In this document: one piece after another, positions 25,530 to 34,208 of the stretch
Position numbering within the stretch: the first letter of the stretch is position 1
Layout of the letters: every line of letters starts with the position of its first letter
NCBI RefSeq assembly: GCF_011682045.1
Contig: NZ_VVIW01000028.1
Coordinates: 24,579-88,578, forward strand
Length of the DNA: 64,000 bases
Reading direction: 5' to 3'
DNA from: Massilia aquatica
GTDB taxonomy: Bacteria > Pseudomonadota > Gammaproteobacteria > Burkholderiales > Burkholderiaceae_D
Notes under the pieces: model-generated
Databases searched by the model: none
Seen by the model: only the letters and a program-made list of their open reading frames with translations
What the model was told of the DNA's origin: nothing
Position numbers and translations under genes: made by a program

Positions 25530-26507
25530 ATGGGTCAAGGTAATTACTCCCACGCTGCGCACGCAGCCCTGGTCGCCGACCGCGCGTCGGCATCCCGCAC
25601 CGAAGTGTTCACCCAGCGCGGATGCCACGCGCTGATGAATCCCAACGGCCTGAAAATCCGCGAAGCGCGCGACAGCCTTGACCATCCCAACTCATTGGGC
25701 ATCGTGTTCGCGCTCGACGTCACCGGCTCCATGGGCGACATTCCGCAAAGCCTGGCCACCAGGGAGCTGCCGACCTTCATGTCGCTTTTGGGCGCAGTCG
25801 GCGTCGCCGATCCGCAGCTGCTGTTCATGGCCATTGGCGACGCTACGTCCGACCGGGCGCCTTTGCAGGTCGGCCAGTTCGAGTCGACCGCTGAACTGAT
25901 GGACCAGTGGCTCACGTGGAGCTACCTCGAAGGCGGCGGCGGTGGCAGCGGCGAAGAAAGCTACGAGCTGGCCTTCTATATGGTGGCGCAGCACACCGAC
26001 ATGGATTGCTGGGTCAAGCGGCGCAAGAAAGGCTATCTGTTCATCACCGGCGACGAGCTGCCTTACCCGGCGGTGTCGCGCCACCAGATCGGCAGCCTGG
26101 TGGGAGATACGCTCGATGAAGACGTGCCGATCGCCGAAGCGATTGCGGCGGCGGCCGAAACGTATCACGTGTTTTTCCTGATTCCCGACCTGGGCCGGCG
26201 CGGCCGCTGCGAAAAGCGCTGGCGCGAACTGCTGGGCGACCATGTGATCTGCATGGAGGAACCGGGCGACGCCTGCGCGGTGGCCGCCGCCATCGTCGGC
26301 CTGACCGAACGTGCCATTCCCGACATGGATGCGCTGGTGTCCACCTTGGGCGCCAACGCCATTGCGCCGCAGCGCGTGTCGGCCATCGTGCGCGCCCTGC
26401 GCCCGTATGCGGACCTGCTCGATCCGGACGCCGCCTCGCGCGTGCATGTGCCGGCGGCAGGCACGCCGGCAACGCCGTCGGCGTGGTGGAAGCGCATGTT
26501 CGCGTAA
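25530..26507 (+). CDS. VWA-domain protein of the SPFH/pseudokinase operon
   Basis: 325-aa protein with a von Willebrand factor A domain. The MIDAS metal site appears as DVTGSMGD (~residues 68-75), a D-x-T-G-S variant of DxSxS, with later family blocks AIGDATSDRAPLQVGQFES and YLFITGDELPYP. It has no signal peptide or membrane helix, so it acts in the cytosol. VWA proteins bound to kinases and ring ATPases recur in tellurite-resistance-like and MoxR-type stress systems. AAGGA precedes ATG 25530. Its direct neighbours are the pseudokinase and an adenylosuccinate-synthetase homologue. Confidence 0.85.
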   Translation: MGQGNYSHAAHAALVADRASASRTEVFTQRGCHALMNPNGLKIREARDSLDHPNSLGIVFALDVTGSMGDIPQSLATRELPTFMSLLGAVGVADPQLLFMAIGDATSDRAPLQVGQFESTAELMDQWLTWSYLEGGGGGSGEESYELAFYMVAQHTDMDCWVKRRKKGYLFITGDELPYPAVSRHQIGSLVGDTLDEDVPIAEAIAAAAETYHVFFLIPDLGRRGRCEKRWRELLGDHVICMEEPGDACAVAAAIVGLTERAIPDMDALVSTLGANAIAPQRVSAIVRALRPYADLLDPDAASRVHVPAAGTPATPSAWWKRMFA

Positions 26508-26515
26508 GGATGGCC

Positions 26516-27874
26516 ATGTCTTCGACCCGTCTGGTGTCCCTGCTGGGACTTGGCTTTGGCGACTGCGGCAAGGGCCTGTTTACCGATTACCTGTGCCGCC
26601 AATGGGGTGCGCATACAGTGGTGCGCTTCAATGGCGGCGCCCAGGCCGGCCACAATGTGGTGCTGCCCGACGGGCGGCATCACACCTTTGCGCAGTTCGG
26701 CGCCGGCAGTTTTGTAGCGGGCACGGTCACCCTGCTTGCGTTTCCGGTGATCGTGCATCCGACCGCGCTGCTGGTGGAAGACGCGTACCTGCGCCGCGCA
26801 GGCGTGGACGATGCCCTGCGGCGCATCCTGATCGACGGGCGCTGCCGGGTCACCACGCCGTTTCATCAGGCGGCGGGACGCATGCGCGAATTGCAGCGCG
26901 GGGCGCAGGCGCACGGCAGTTGCGGCGTGGGCGTGGGCGAGACGGCTGGCCACGGCATCGATCACCCCGACCAGATTGTCCATTATGCGGACCTGGTGCA
27001 GCCGGCGGTGGCGCTGGCGAAACTGGAGCTGATGCGGCGCACCTTGCGCGCTGGCTTCAGCGAACGTTGCGCGGAGCCGGCCAACCAGGACGCTTACGGC
27101 GCTGAACTGGCGGTACTGGACGACGCCGGCATGGCATCGCGCTGGCTGGACCAGGTGGCGCAGTTGACGCGCCAGGTGCCGCCGGCCTCGCGTGCGCAGG
27201 TGTCGGAGCGGCTGCACCTGCCCGGGTACGTGCTGTTCGAAGGTGCGCAGGGCGTGCTGCTCGATGAGTGGCGCGGTTTTCACCCGCATACGACGTGGAG
27301 CAGCATTCACCCGGCGTCGGTGCAGGCAGTGGCGGCCGACGCGGGTCAGCATGCGCGGATCGAACACCTGGGCATCCTGCGCGCGTACATGACGCGCCAT
27401 GGGAACGGCCCGCTGCCGACGCACGATGCGCGCCTGGATCACCTGCCCGAACCGCACAATGGGTCGGACGGCTGGCAAGGGCGCTTCCGGCGCGGGCATC
27501 CGGACGCTCTATTGCTGCGCTACGCGCTGCAAGCTGCGGGGCCGCTCGACGGCCTGCTGGTGAGCCACCTCGATGTGTTCCGGCGTGCGTCCAGCCTGCG
27601 CTGGTGCACCGGCTACGAGGCCGATGACGCGGCTGACGGCTTGTGCACGCGCGACCCGGTGTCGGGGCGGATCGACGCCATCCTGCCCGGCGCGGCGCAC
27701 GATCTGGCGCACCAGGAGCGGCTGGGACACTTGCTGGCGCGCGCCACGCCGCACTATGCGGGCGAGCCGGTGGCCGACGCCGCCGCCTTCGTGGCGCAAC
27801 TGGAAGCGCTGGCCGGCTTGCCGGTTTTGTTCGGATCGCACGGGCCGACGCACAAGCATGTTGTCGAGCAGTGA
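26516..27874 (+). CDS. Divergent adenylosuccinate synthetase homologue
   Basis: 452-aa PurA-related protein. Canonical adenylosuccinate synthetase joins IMP and Asp using GTP. Key elements are kept in altered form: P-loop-like GFGDCGKGLFTDYL (catalytic Asp and Lys kept, the usual Glu is Cys), RFNGGAQAGHNVVLPDG (catalytic His kept), RFRRGHPDALLLRYA near the IMP/Asp loop, and SHLDVF where the base-recognition TKLD is expected. It is the last gene of the stress-type operon rather than a purine locus, so it is probably a paralogue with a modified substrate or signalling role. AAGGA lies five bases before ATG 26516; ATG 26510 is the alternative. Eight bases separate it from the VWA gene. Confidence 0.85.
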   Translation: MSSTRLVSLLGLGFGDCGKGLFTDYLCRQWGAHTVVRFNGGAQAGHNVVLPDGRHHTFAQFGAGSFVAGTVTLLAFPVIVHPTALLVEDAYLRRAGVDDALRRILIDGRCRVTTPFHQAAGRMRELQRGAQAHGSCGVGVGETAGHGIDHPDQIVHYADLVQPAVALAKLELMRRTLRAGFSERCAEPANQDAYGAELAVLDDAGMASRWLDQVAQLTRQVPPASRAQVSERLHLPGYVLFEGAQGVLLDEWRGFHPHTTWSSIHPASVQAVAADAGQHARIEHLGILRAYMTRHGNGPLPTHDARLDHLPEPHNGSDGWQGRFRRGHPDALLLRYALQAAGPLDGLLVSHLDVFRRASSLRWCTGYEADDAADGLCTRDPVSGRIDAILPGAAHDLAHQERLGHLLARATPHYAGEPVADAAAFVAQLEALAGLPVLFGSHGPTHKHVVEQ

Positions 27875-27889
27875 ACCGCACGCTCTGGT

Positions 27890-28225
27890 TCAGTCAACGA
27901 TGTGCCATTCGGCCTGTTCCAGTTGACAGAGAGTTGCGAGGGTGTTTTGCTGTAGTGACCGCAGGCGCTCGTCCGCAAGCCGGCCTTCAACCATCGCGCT
28001 GACAAAAAACCGGTCTTCCATGAAGCGTACCAAGATACCGTCGATCTCGACCCGGTAGACATTGTAACTGCGCTTGTCCTCACAGGCCAGCATCGCCGGA
28101 TCGATGCAATACAGTGTCGCCAGGGCGTCAAAATCGGTGTGGAAATCGGTCGGCGAAAAAACATCGGGCGAATAGTCCAATAGTTCAATCGCGCCGTCCG
28201 GAGCGACAATCGTGACGCTTCCCAT
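27890..28225 (-). CDS. Small soluble protein of unknown function
   Basis: 111-aa acidic protein (begins MGSVTIVAPDGAIELLDYSP) with no signal peptide, membrane helix or recognised motif. A central VYRVEIDGILVRFMEDRFFVSAMVEGRLADERL looks like a compact alpha/beta domain. It converges on the adenylosuccinate-synthetase homologue, with 15 bases between stops. No family assigned. Confidence 0.6.
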   Translation of the reverse strand: MGSVTIVAPDGAIELLDYSPDVFSPTDFHTDFDALATLYCIDPAMLACEDKRSYNVYRVEIDGILVRFMEDRFFVSAMVEGRLADERLRSLQQNTLATLCQLEQAEWHIVD

Positions 28226-28477
28226 TCGGCGTCCCTCTTTTTACCAGCCATACTGTCCTCATCCATTCAAAGCCACAGAGGCACGGCGACATCATAAACG
28301 ACAGGTACCGATCCTGAAAACGTTGCCAAAAACGTACGCGGTGTTATAAAAATGGATTCATTTATTGAAATCAAGTTAATTTGCTTGTATTGTTGAAAAC
28401 ACAAACCCGTGGTTTGGGCTGAACCTTCAAGCAAAGGCGCCACCTTGGCTACCAATCTACCCGAAGTGAGGCCGGCG

Positions 28478-29407
28478 ATGTTTGCCGTTCCAATGATGCG
28501 GCTGTGGAGAAGTTTGAAAAGCTGGCGACAGTTCTCGGTCGGGCCGGTCTCGCTCTTCTACCGTTTTGGCCGCCGGGTACCGGTCTCGAACAACCGCCGC
28601 CGCCAGCAGCAGCGCGTCAAGCTCGATTGCGCCACTCCCGTCGCGGCGCCGGACAGCGCACTGTCGCCGCGCAGCGCTTACGAAAGCGAACGCGATGCAT
28701 CGACCGAAACGGCCCTGATCGTCGGCGTCGGCCCCGGCTACGGCTTCGAACTGGCGCGCCGCTTCGCCGCCTCGGGCATGCGGGTGGCGCTGGCCTCGCG
28801 CAACGCCGAGCGGCTAGACGAACTGGTGGAAGAACTCGGCGCCGGCGGTGGACAGGTCAACGCCTACGGCTGCGACGCCACCGACGAACGTTCGGTGGCC
28901 GCCTTGCTGGCCACTGTCACCGAGGAACTGGGCGCGCCGCACCTGGTGGTGTATGCGGTGCAGGGATTTTGCCCGGGCACGGTGCTCGATACCGAAGTGC
29001 CGGCCTTCGAAGAGAGCTGGCGCCAGAACTGCCTGGGTGGGTTCATCGTAGCGCGGGCGGCGGCGCGCATGATGGTGCCCCTGGCGCGCGGCAGCATCAT
29101 TCTCACCGGGTCGACGTCGTCGCTGATCGGGCGTGAAGACCATCTGAACCTGGCGGTTGGCAAATTCGGTCTGCGCGCGCTGGCGCAGGTGCTGGCGCGG
29201 GAAGTGTGGCCGTCGGGCATTCATGTTGCGCACGTGGTGATCGATGCGGACGTCAAGGATTCGGATGTGTTCGAGGCCGGCTACACCCAGGCGGAACCGC
29301 GCCATCTGGCCGACGCGGTGTTCGGCCTGCATCGACAGCCGCGCAGCGCCTGGACCAGCGAAATGGATTTCCGGCCCTGGAACGAAAAGTTCTGGCAGCA
29401 CTGCTGA
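28478..29407 (+). CDS. Short-chain dehydrogenase/reductase family protein, catalytic Tyr absent
   Basis: 309-aa protein. The first ~65 residues are basic and Arg-rich with no known domain; the rest is a Rossmann-fold SDR (IVGVGPGYGFELARRFAASGMRVALASRN, VYAVQGFCPGTV, STSSLIG). The active-site YxxxK is not intact: Lys is present in LNLAVGKFGLRAL, but the position four before it is Leu. It may be a non-classical or inactive SDR. The start is placed at ATG 28478 with GAGG at 28468-28471; GTG 28409 would add 23 residues. It ends two bases before the stop of the convergent hydrolase gene. Confidence 0.75.
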   Translation: MFAVPMMRLWRSLKSWRQFSVGPVSLFYRFGRRVPVSNNRRRQQQRVKLDCATPVAAPDSALSPRSAYESERDASTETALIVGVGPGYGFELARRFAASGMRVALASRNAERLDELVEELGAGGGQVNAYGCDATDERSVAALLATVTEELGAPHLVVYAVQGFCPGTVLDTEVPAFEESWRQNCLGGFIVARAAARMMVPLARGSIILTGSTSSLIGREDHLNLAVGKFGLRALAQVLAREVWPSGIHVAHVVIDADVKDSDVFEAGYTQAEPRHLADAVFGLHRQPRSAWTSEMDFRPWNEKFWQHC

Positions 29408-29408
29408 C

Positions 29409-30521
29409 TCAGCCGGGCAAGGCGCTGCAACTGCTGCGCCCGGGCTGGTGCGCCGGGCCGACCGTCCAGTAAGTCGGGTAGGCTTTCCAGGCGGCCCCCT
29501 GGCGCGCCGGCTTGCCGTTGACGAAGAGGTTTTTTACGTCGTTCAGCAGCGGCAAGGTCGATGCGACGTAGGTGTGGGCCGGAAAATCTTCGGGAATAAA
29601 GGAGACGATACTGTCGATATCCTTGATCTCGGCCTGCGGCTTGTTGCCGCAGCCGACGCGCGGGTAAAAATGCACATCCTGCGATAGCTGCATGGCAAAG
29701 TCGAACGGGGACAGATAGACCGTGGTGCGTTCGGCGACTTTCAGGTAGTTCTGGCCGTAGTGCATGAAGACATCCCGGTCCACGTCCGGCGCGGCCAGGA
29801 TGATCTGGCCGAACGGTTTCTTTTCGCCGGGGAGCACCTGCATGCGCGAGATCACGCGCAGCAACGGGCGATTGCCCATGCTGTGCGCAATGATATGCAC
29901 CTTTCTGCCGCCCGCCGCAGCGCGCACGGTTTTCAAGAACGCTTCGAGATGGATTTCGCTGGCGTCGGCAGTGGCTTCGTCGTGCGTATATTTACGGTAG
30001 TTCTTGTTTGCGGCCCACGAGAAAAACATCATGTTATTCGGTGCGACATTCAAATCGAAACCGAGTTGCGCGGCCCTGAGCGCGGCGTCTTCGAATGAAT
30101 TGTTATAGCCATGGATGAACACCAGCAGGTAGCCGCTTTCCGGATTGGCGCCAGCGCCCAGCTGGCTTTTGGCGAGCGCCATGAAACTGTCCTGGCTGTG
30201 GAATTCGATATCGCCCGCGGCAATGGCCAGGCGCGTATCGCGCGGGGAGAAAATGCCGTTTTCACCCAAAGAACCCGTCATGCGCCCTTTCGGGATGGTG
30301 ACAATCACCCGGCCGTATTGCACGCGGCCGGCGCGCTGGTCCAGGTAGGCCGTTTTTGCGCTATTGGGCATGCGCGAGGTTCCATAAAGAACCGGGTATT
30401 TGACTTCCTTGTCGGTATAGGCGGCCTTGATTTCCGGGATTGGCGGTAGCCGCTGGACTTCAGTCGTGGCGCACGAGGCCAGCAGCAAGGACACGGCGAT
30501 AAGCGCGAGAGCACGTTTCAT
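29409..30521 (-). CDS. Lipoprotein alpha/beta hydrolase (DUF900 family)
   Basis: 370-aa lipoprotein: signal peptide MKRALALIAVSLLLASCATT with lipobox Cys at 17. The DUF900 alpha/beta hydrolase domain shows the oxyanion region YLLVFIHGYNNSFEDA and nucleophile elbow HIIAHSMGNRPL, followed by ILAAPDVDRDVF. Substrate unknown, probably an ester or lipid at the cell envelope. ATG 30521 is chosen since it starts the signal peptide; the open frame continues to 31052 through the neighbouring gene's territory and is not coding. It sits between an SDR gene (convergent) and small exported proteins. Confidence 0.85.
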   Translation of the reverse strand: MKRALALIAVSLLLASCATTEVQRLPPIPEIKAAYTDKEVKYPVLYGTSRMPNSAKTAYLDQRAGRVQYGRVIVTIPKGRMTGSLGENGIFSPRDTRLAIAAGDIEFHSQDSFMALAKSQLGAGANPESGYLLVFIHGYNNSFEDAALRAAQLGFDLNVAPNNMMFFSWAANKNYRKYTHDEATADASEIHLEAFLKTVRAAAGGRKVHIIAHSMGNRPLLRVISRMQVLPGEKKPFGQIILAAPDVDRDVFMHYGQNYLKVAERTTVYLSPFDFAMQLSQDVHFYPRVGCGNKPQAEIKDIDSIVSFIPEDFPAHTYVASTLPLLNDVKNLFVNGKPARQGAAWKAYPTYWTVGPAHQPGRSSCSALPG

Positions 30522-30620
30522 GGAGGGCCTGTTAGTTTGATCGGAAGAAGGCGTAACTCGATGGAAAGCGCGCCCGGGATAGCGGTGCAATATTGTACAG
30601 ACAATCTTGAGAGAAAAGCC

Positions 30621-30851
30621 ATGCCCGCTCGCGCAACACTGCTTGGTGCCCTTCTTTTCTCGCTGTTCCAGGTCGCACGTGGCCAGCCATTGCCGGACAT
30701 GCCGCCGCCGCCCATGCCAATAGGTGTTGGCGACTGCAAAGGAGTTGATCGGATTTGCCCGAAAAAAAGAATCAGGAAACTTAAAAGCAACCGATCTCGT
30801 CAAACGCAACCTGCGCGCTGGCGAGCTTCTTGCCAGTCCGGGCGGATATGA
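30621..30851 (+). CDS. Possible small exported protein
   Basis: 76-codon frame starting ATG 30621 after GAGAG. It begins with a plausible signal peptide (MPARATLLGALLFSLFQVARG) and a Pro-rich stretch (PDMPPPPMPIGVGDC), but the C-terminal part overlaps the 3' end of the opposite-strand gene at 30781 and is basic and irregular. It could be a short exported protein or chance. No homologue recognised. Confidence 0.3.
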   Translation: MPARATLLGALLFSLFQVARGQPLPDMPPPPMPIGVGDCKGVDRICPKKRIRKLKSNRSRQTQPARWRASCQSGRI

Positions 30852-31242
30852 CGTTCTGGATTGTCGATAATGCTGCGATATCATAGCGCTTGCAGCGTAC
30901 GGTATTCCATACATCGCCAGTGGAGGCGTTAACTGCGAAATGGCCCTGCACATTCGATGTATGCTTCTTGCGGTTACTGTACACCACGCCGAAGTCGTAG
31001 TATCCCGGTCGGTACTGGGTACCTTGTTGGTCGCCACGCCACGGCCCGTCAATCCACATGCCGGGATTAGACATATCGATTTTTTCGTGTTTCAACACCA
31101 CAAGGAGAACCTGCCTGGCCTGCTCCGCCGTCAAGCCCGAGGCGTGGATCTCTTTCGGCTGGAGCGTTTGCGAACTACCTGGCACACAGACAAGCACGCC
31201 TGCGGCAAGCAGCAGCGCTTCAAGACGACTTACGATGACCAT
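30781..31242 (-). CDS. Small exported protein, paralogue family A (copy 1)
   Basis: 153-aa protein with a signal peptide (LEALLLAAGVLVCVPGSSQ). The mature part contains GLTAEQARQVLLVVLKHE, WIDGPW, GYYDFGVVYSN, GHFAVNASTGDVWNT, a CxRY segment, ARTGKKLAS and a terminal GC. The same landmarks occur in the proteins at 54719-55159 and 55181-55630, so this is one of three copies of an exported family in the window. Two conserved Cys near the C-terminus may form a disulfide. Function unknown. No good ribosome-binding site precedes ATG 31242. Confidence 0.7.
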   Translation of the reverse strand: MVIVSRLEALLLAAGVLVCVPGSSQTLQPKEIHASGLTAEQARQVLLVVLKHEKIDMSNPGMWIDGPWRGDQQGTQYRPGYYDFGVVYSNRKKHTSNVQGHFAVNASTGDVWNTVRCKRYDIAALSTIQNVISARTGKKLASAQVAFDEIGCF

Positions 31243-31355
31243 GTTTACATTCGGGAAGAAACTGGCGTTCAGGATAGAGCGAACATCGGCATCCGCCGGC
31301 GCGATGCGGGCGGATGCTGTCGGTGCGGCGCTGCGCGGCAGCGCCGCCGGGGGCG

Positions 31356-31931
31356 TTAGACGTTGACGCCGAAGGACGAGGCCAGAGGCCCCAGGCCGCC
31401 GTTGAAGCCCTGGCCGACCGCGCGGAATTTCCAGTCGCCGGCATGACGGTAGATCTCGCCGAAAATCATGGCCGCTTCGGTCGAGCCGTCTTCCGACAGG
31501 TCGAAACGGGCGATTTCGCTATCGTTGGCGGCATTGACGCAGCGGATGAACGCGTTCGACACCATGCCAAAGTTCTGTTTGCGCGCAGGCGCATCGTGGA
31601 TGGTGACGCAGACCGAAATTTTTTCGACATCGGCCGGTACGCGGCTCAGGTCGACAGTGAGGCTTTCGTCGTCGCCATCGCCGTCGCCGGTGCGGTTGTC
31701 GCCCGAGTGAACCACGCTGCCATCGACCGATTTGAGGTTGTTATAAAAGATCATGTCGGTGTCGGAGCGGACCTTGCCGTCGGACTTCAACATGAATACG
31801 GTGCCGTCGAGATCGAACTCGACGCCGCTGGTGGAGCGGGCGTCCCAGCCCAGACCGATTACCATTTTCGTCAGGCCGGGCGCTTCCTTGCTCAGGTTGA
31901 CGTTGCCACCCTTGGTCAGACTAATTGCCAT
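31356..31931 (-). CDS. TerD family calcium-binding stress protein
   Basis: 191-aa TerD/CABP protein ([64 protein letters not shown], then [20 protein letters not shown]). TerD-family proteins bind Ca2+ through the Asp-rich loop and contribute to tellurite, phage or envelope stress resistance. It is a single gene here and not a terZABCDE cluster, although a TerC-family protein and a VWA/pseudokinase operon lie within the same window. AGGAG lies eight bases before ATG 31931. Length fits the family. Confidence 0.92.
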   Translation of the reverse strand: MAISLTKGGNVNLSKEAPGLTKMVIGLGWDARSTSGVEFDLDGTVFMLKSDGKVRSDTDMIFYNNLKSVDGSVVHSGDNRTGDGDGDDESLTVDLSRVPADVEKISVCVTIHDAPARKQNFGMVSNAFIRCVNAANDSEIARFDLSEDGSTEAAMIFGEIYRHAGDWKFRAVGQGFNGGLGPLASSFGVNV

Positions 31932-32034
31932 CTTTAATTCTCCTGTTTTAATGACTGCACGAGCCTTCATTATAGGGGCTGCGCGCGCAGTTGGCAGGAG
32001 GCGCTGGCAAAAAAGGCAAGGAGAGTTGCCAGGC

Positions 32035-34080
32035 TTACTGCGCTTTCAGGTAGTCGAGCAGGTCGAGGCGCTCTTCTTTGGTAAGGGGCTGCAGCGTTTG
32101 CGCGCCGTCGACCCGGACCACGGTGCCGTATTCGTGGCCGGCGTTGCTGTTGCCGGCAAGTGCGGTGTCGAACAGGAAGCCGTCGTAGCCGTCGCTCTTG
32201 AGTCCCACCTTGAGCGGGTCGAATTCGCGCGAGCCGGTGCGAAACCTGGCGGGCCGGCATTCGGCTTGTTTGTCGCCGCCCGCGCATTGCGCCGGCAGCA
32301 GCAGGTCGTACAGGGTCGGCACCGAACCGTTGTGCAGGTATGGCGAGGTGGCCCAGATGCCGTTGAGCGCGCGCCCTTTGTAGGCGCGTAAAGACGCGTA
32401 CGGGTCGATGGTGGTGTCGATGGTGTAGTTGCCCTGCTTGTTGGACGGCTTGATCTCGTTGCTGGAGTAGGCCTTGGACATGTTGTTGAGCCATTCGGCC
32501 CAGCGCTGCACGAACGACTTGTCGGGATCGCGCGTTTCGAGCACGTTCATGGTGGCCTTGGTCAGCAGCGCGGCGATCGGCGCTTTTTTGTCGAGCAGGA
32601 TGTTGCCGACGTTGGCGCCGACATACTCGTTGCGCAGGATGCCGGAGTAGCCCAGGTATTTGACGCTGTTGTCGGCCATGGCGGGATCGGTGCCGACTTC
32701 ATCGAGCCCGGACATGTGGGCGACGATGCGGCGCGCCGGCGAGCTGCGCTCGATGCTGGCGTGGCAGCTGACGCAGTGCTGGTTGAACAGGCGTTCGCCG
32801 CGCAAGACCCGCGCCGGGTCGATCGAGGCGGCGCCGAATACCTCGCGCGGCCACTGGGGCGATTGCAGCGACGCGAGATGGCTCTCGATCAGGCGCAGGT
32901 TTTCCACATTGACCGAGGAGTCGAAGCGCAGCGCCTGTTGCTTGAAGCCCTTCCCGGCCAGGAGCGAACCGAGCGAATAGTCGGTGGCTTCGTGCCAGTT
33001 AAGGGTGCCGAAGACGCCGATCACTTCGCCGGCGTTGCGGCCAAGCGGGCCGAGGCCGGCGTTGTTGCCCAGGCCGTTCCACTGGACTACATCGTGCTGC
33101 GGCACATCCCACAGGAAGGGGTAGCTGACCGGGGCGTCGGCGTCGATGAACAGCTCGGCCCTGAGCCAGTCGATGTCTTCCTGGGTCTTGGCCAGGCGCG
33201 TGATGACCTGGTCGCGCTGGGTCGAACTGAGGGTGGCGCCGACCCCGGCCAGGGCGTCGCTGATCTGCGCCGGCGTGTATCTGTTGCGCAGGACGGCTTC
33301 GAGCTGGGTGCGGTTGAGCAGGTGTTCGAGGGTGCGGTTGTAGATGCGGCCGAACGCGTCCAGGCGCGCGTAGCCATAGTCGGTGGGGCTATGGTTGATG
33401 ACGTTGTAGCTGACCAGGCGCTGGGTGTAGACGCGCACGTCGTCGATGACCTCGGCCGCGCTGGCGTAGGCGCCGCGCGCCAGCACTTCCTTGACGAAGC
33501 GCTGCTGCACCGCCGGCTGGTCGCGCACCGCTTTCATCGAGGCGGTCAGGGCGCTGAGGAAGCCGACCATGTCGGCGCCGCCCGGTCCGCCGTCGATGCG
33601 CAGCGCCAGGCCGCGGTAATTGAGCTGCGCCGTGTGGCAGGCGGCGCAGGTCAGGCCGATGTAGTCTTTCTTCAGGTAGCCGTCCTTGACGAAGCCGACC
33701 GGCAGCGCGTCCGGATTGGATGACGTGGCGCGCTGCGGCAGGTAGCGGAAGCGGTTCATGTGTTCGTTCGCGCGGAACAGGCTGCTGGCGCCCGGCTGTT
33801 CGAGCACCATGAAAAAGTCGTACGGCAGCAGGTTCGAGCCTTGGGTGGTGGTGTAGAACCACAGGCTGTCCTCGGGCTGCCAGTTCTGGTCGAGATAGGC
33901 CACTTTGGTGAAGCTGTCGCCGAACAGGTCGGCGCTGACGAGGGCGGCGCCGCGCCCGGGGTCGTTGTCGGATTTGTCCTGGTGGTGGAACAGGGCCACG
34001 ATCAGCGGCGGCACGACCAGCACCAGGATCAGAATGAGAACGATGGCAAGCAGCCAGTGCCTGCGGAAGCGGCGAAGCAT
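32035..34080 (-). CDS. Di-haem c-type cytochrome oxidoreductase (cytochrome c peroxidase/RoxA-like)
   Basis: 681-aa protein anchored by an N-terminal hydrophobic segment ([23 protein letters not shown]) with a large periplasmic part carrying two haem-c sites, CAACH (145-149) and CVSCH (436-440). The blocks [17 protein letters not shown] and [30 protein letters not shown], and length near 680, match di-haem cytochromes related to the rubber oxygenase RoxA and to bacterial cytochrome c peroxidases. The actual substrate (peroxide, polymer or other) cannot be decided. It is a single transcription unit on the minus strand between TerD and the recombinase. Confidence 0.82.
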   Translation of the reverse strand: MLRRFRRHWLLAIVLILILVLVVPPLIVALFHHQDKSDNDPGRGAALVSADLFGDSFTKVAYLDQNWQPEDSLWFYTTTQGSNLLPYDFFMVLEQPGASSLFRANEHMNRFRYLPQRATSSNPDALPVGFVKDGYLKKDYIGLTCAACHTAQLNYRGLALRIDGGPGGADMVGFLSALTASMKAVRDQPAVQQRFVKEVLARGAYASAAEVIDDVRVYTQRLVSYNVINHSPTDYGYARLDAFGRIYNRTLEHLLNRTQLEAVLRNRYTPAQISDALAGVGATLSSTQRDQVITRLAKTQEDIDWLRAELFIDADAPVSYPFLWDVPQHDVVQWNGLGNNAGLGPLGRNAGEVIGVFGTLNWHEATDYSLGSLLAGKGFKQQALRFDSSVNVENLRLIESHLASLQSPQWPREVFGAASIDPARVLRGERLFNQHCVSCHASIERSSPARRIVAHMSGLDEVGTDPAMADNSVKYLGYSGILRNEYVGANVGNILLDKKAPIAALLTKATMNVLETRDPDKSFVQRWAEWLNNMSKAYSSNEIKPSNKQGNYTIDTTIDPYASLRAYKGRALNGIWATSPYLHNGSVPTLYDLLLPAQCAGGDKQAECRPARFRTGSREFDPLKVGLKSDGYDGFLFDTALAGNSNAGHEYGTVVRVDGAQTLQPLTKEERLDLLDYLKAQ

Positions 34081-34208
34081 GATCGAGTACCCCCGGCGTG
34101 ATTGGTGTACGTACTGAGCAAGTGCCTGTTCATGGTACGCCCGGCAGACGGGCGCTGCAATACTGTCGAAACGACCAGATACAAATATTCCCGGCTATGT
34201 GCACAGCC

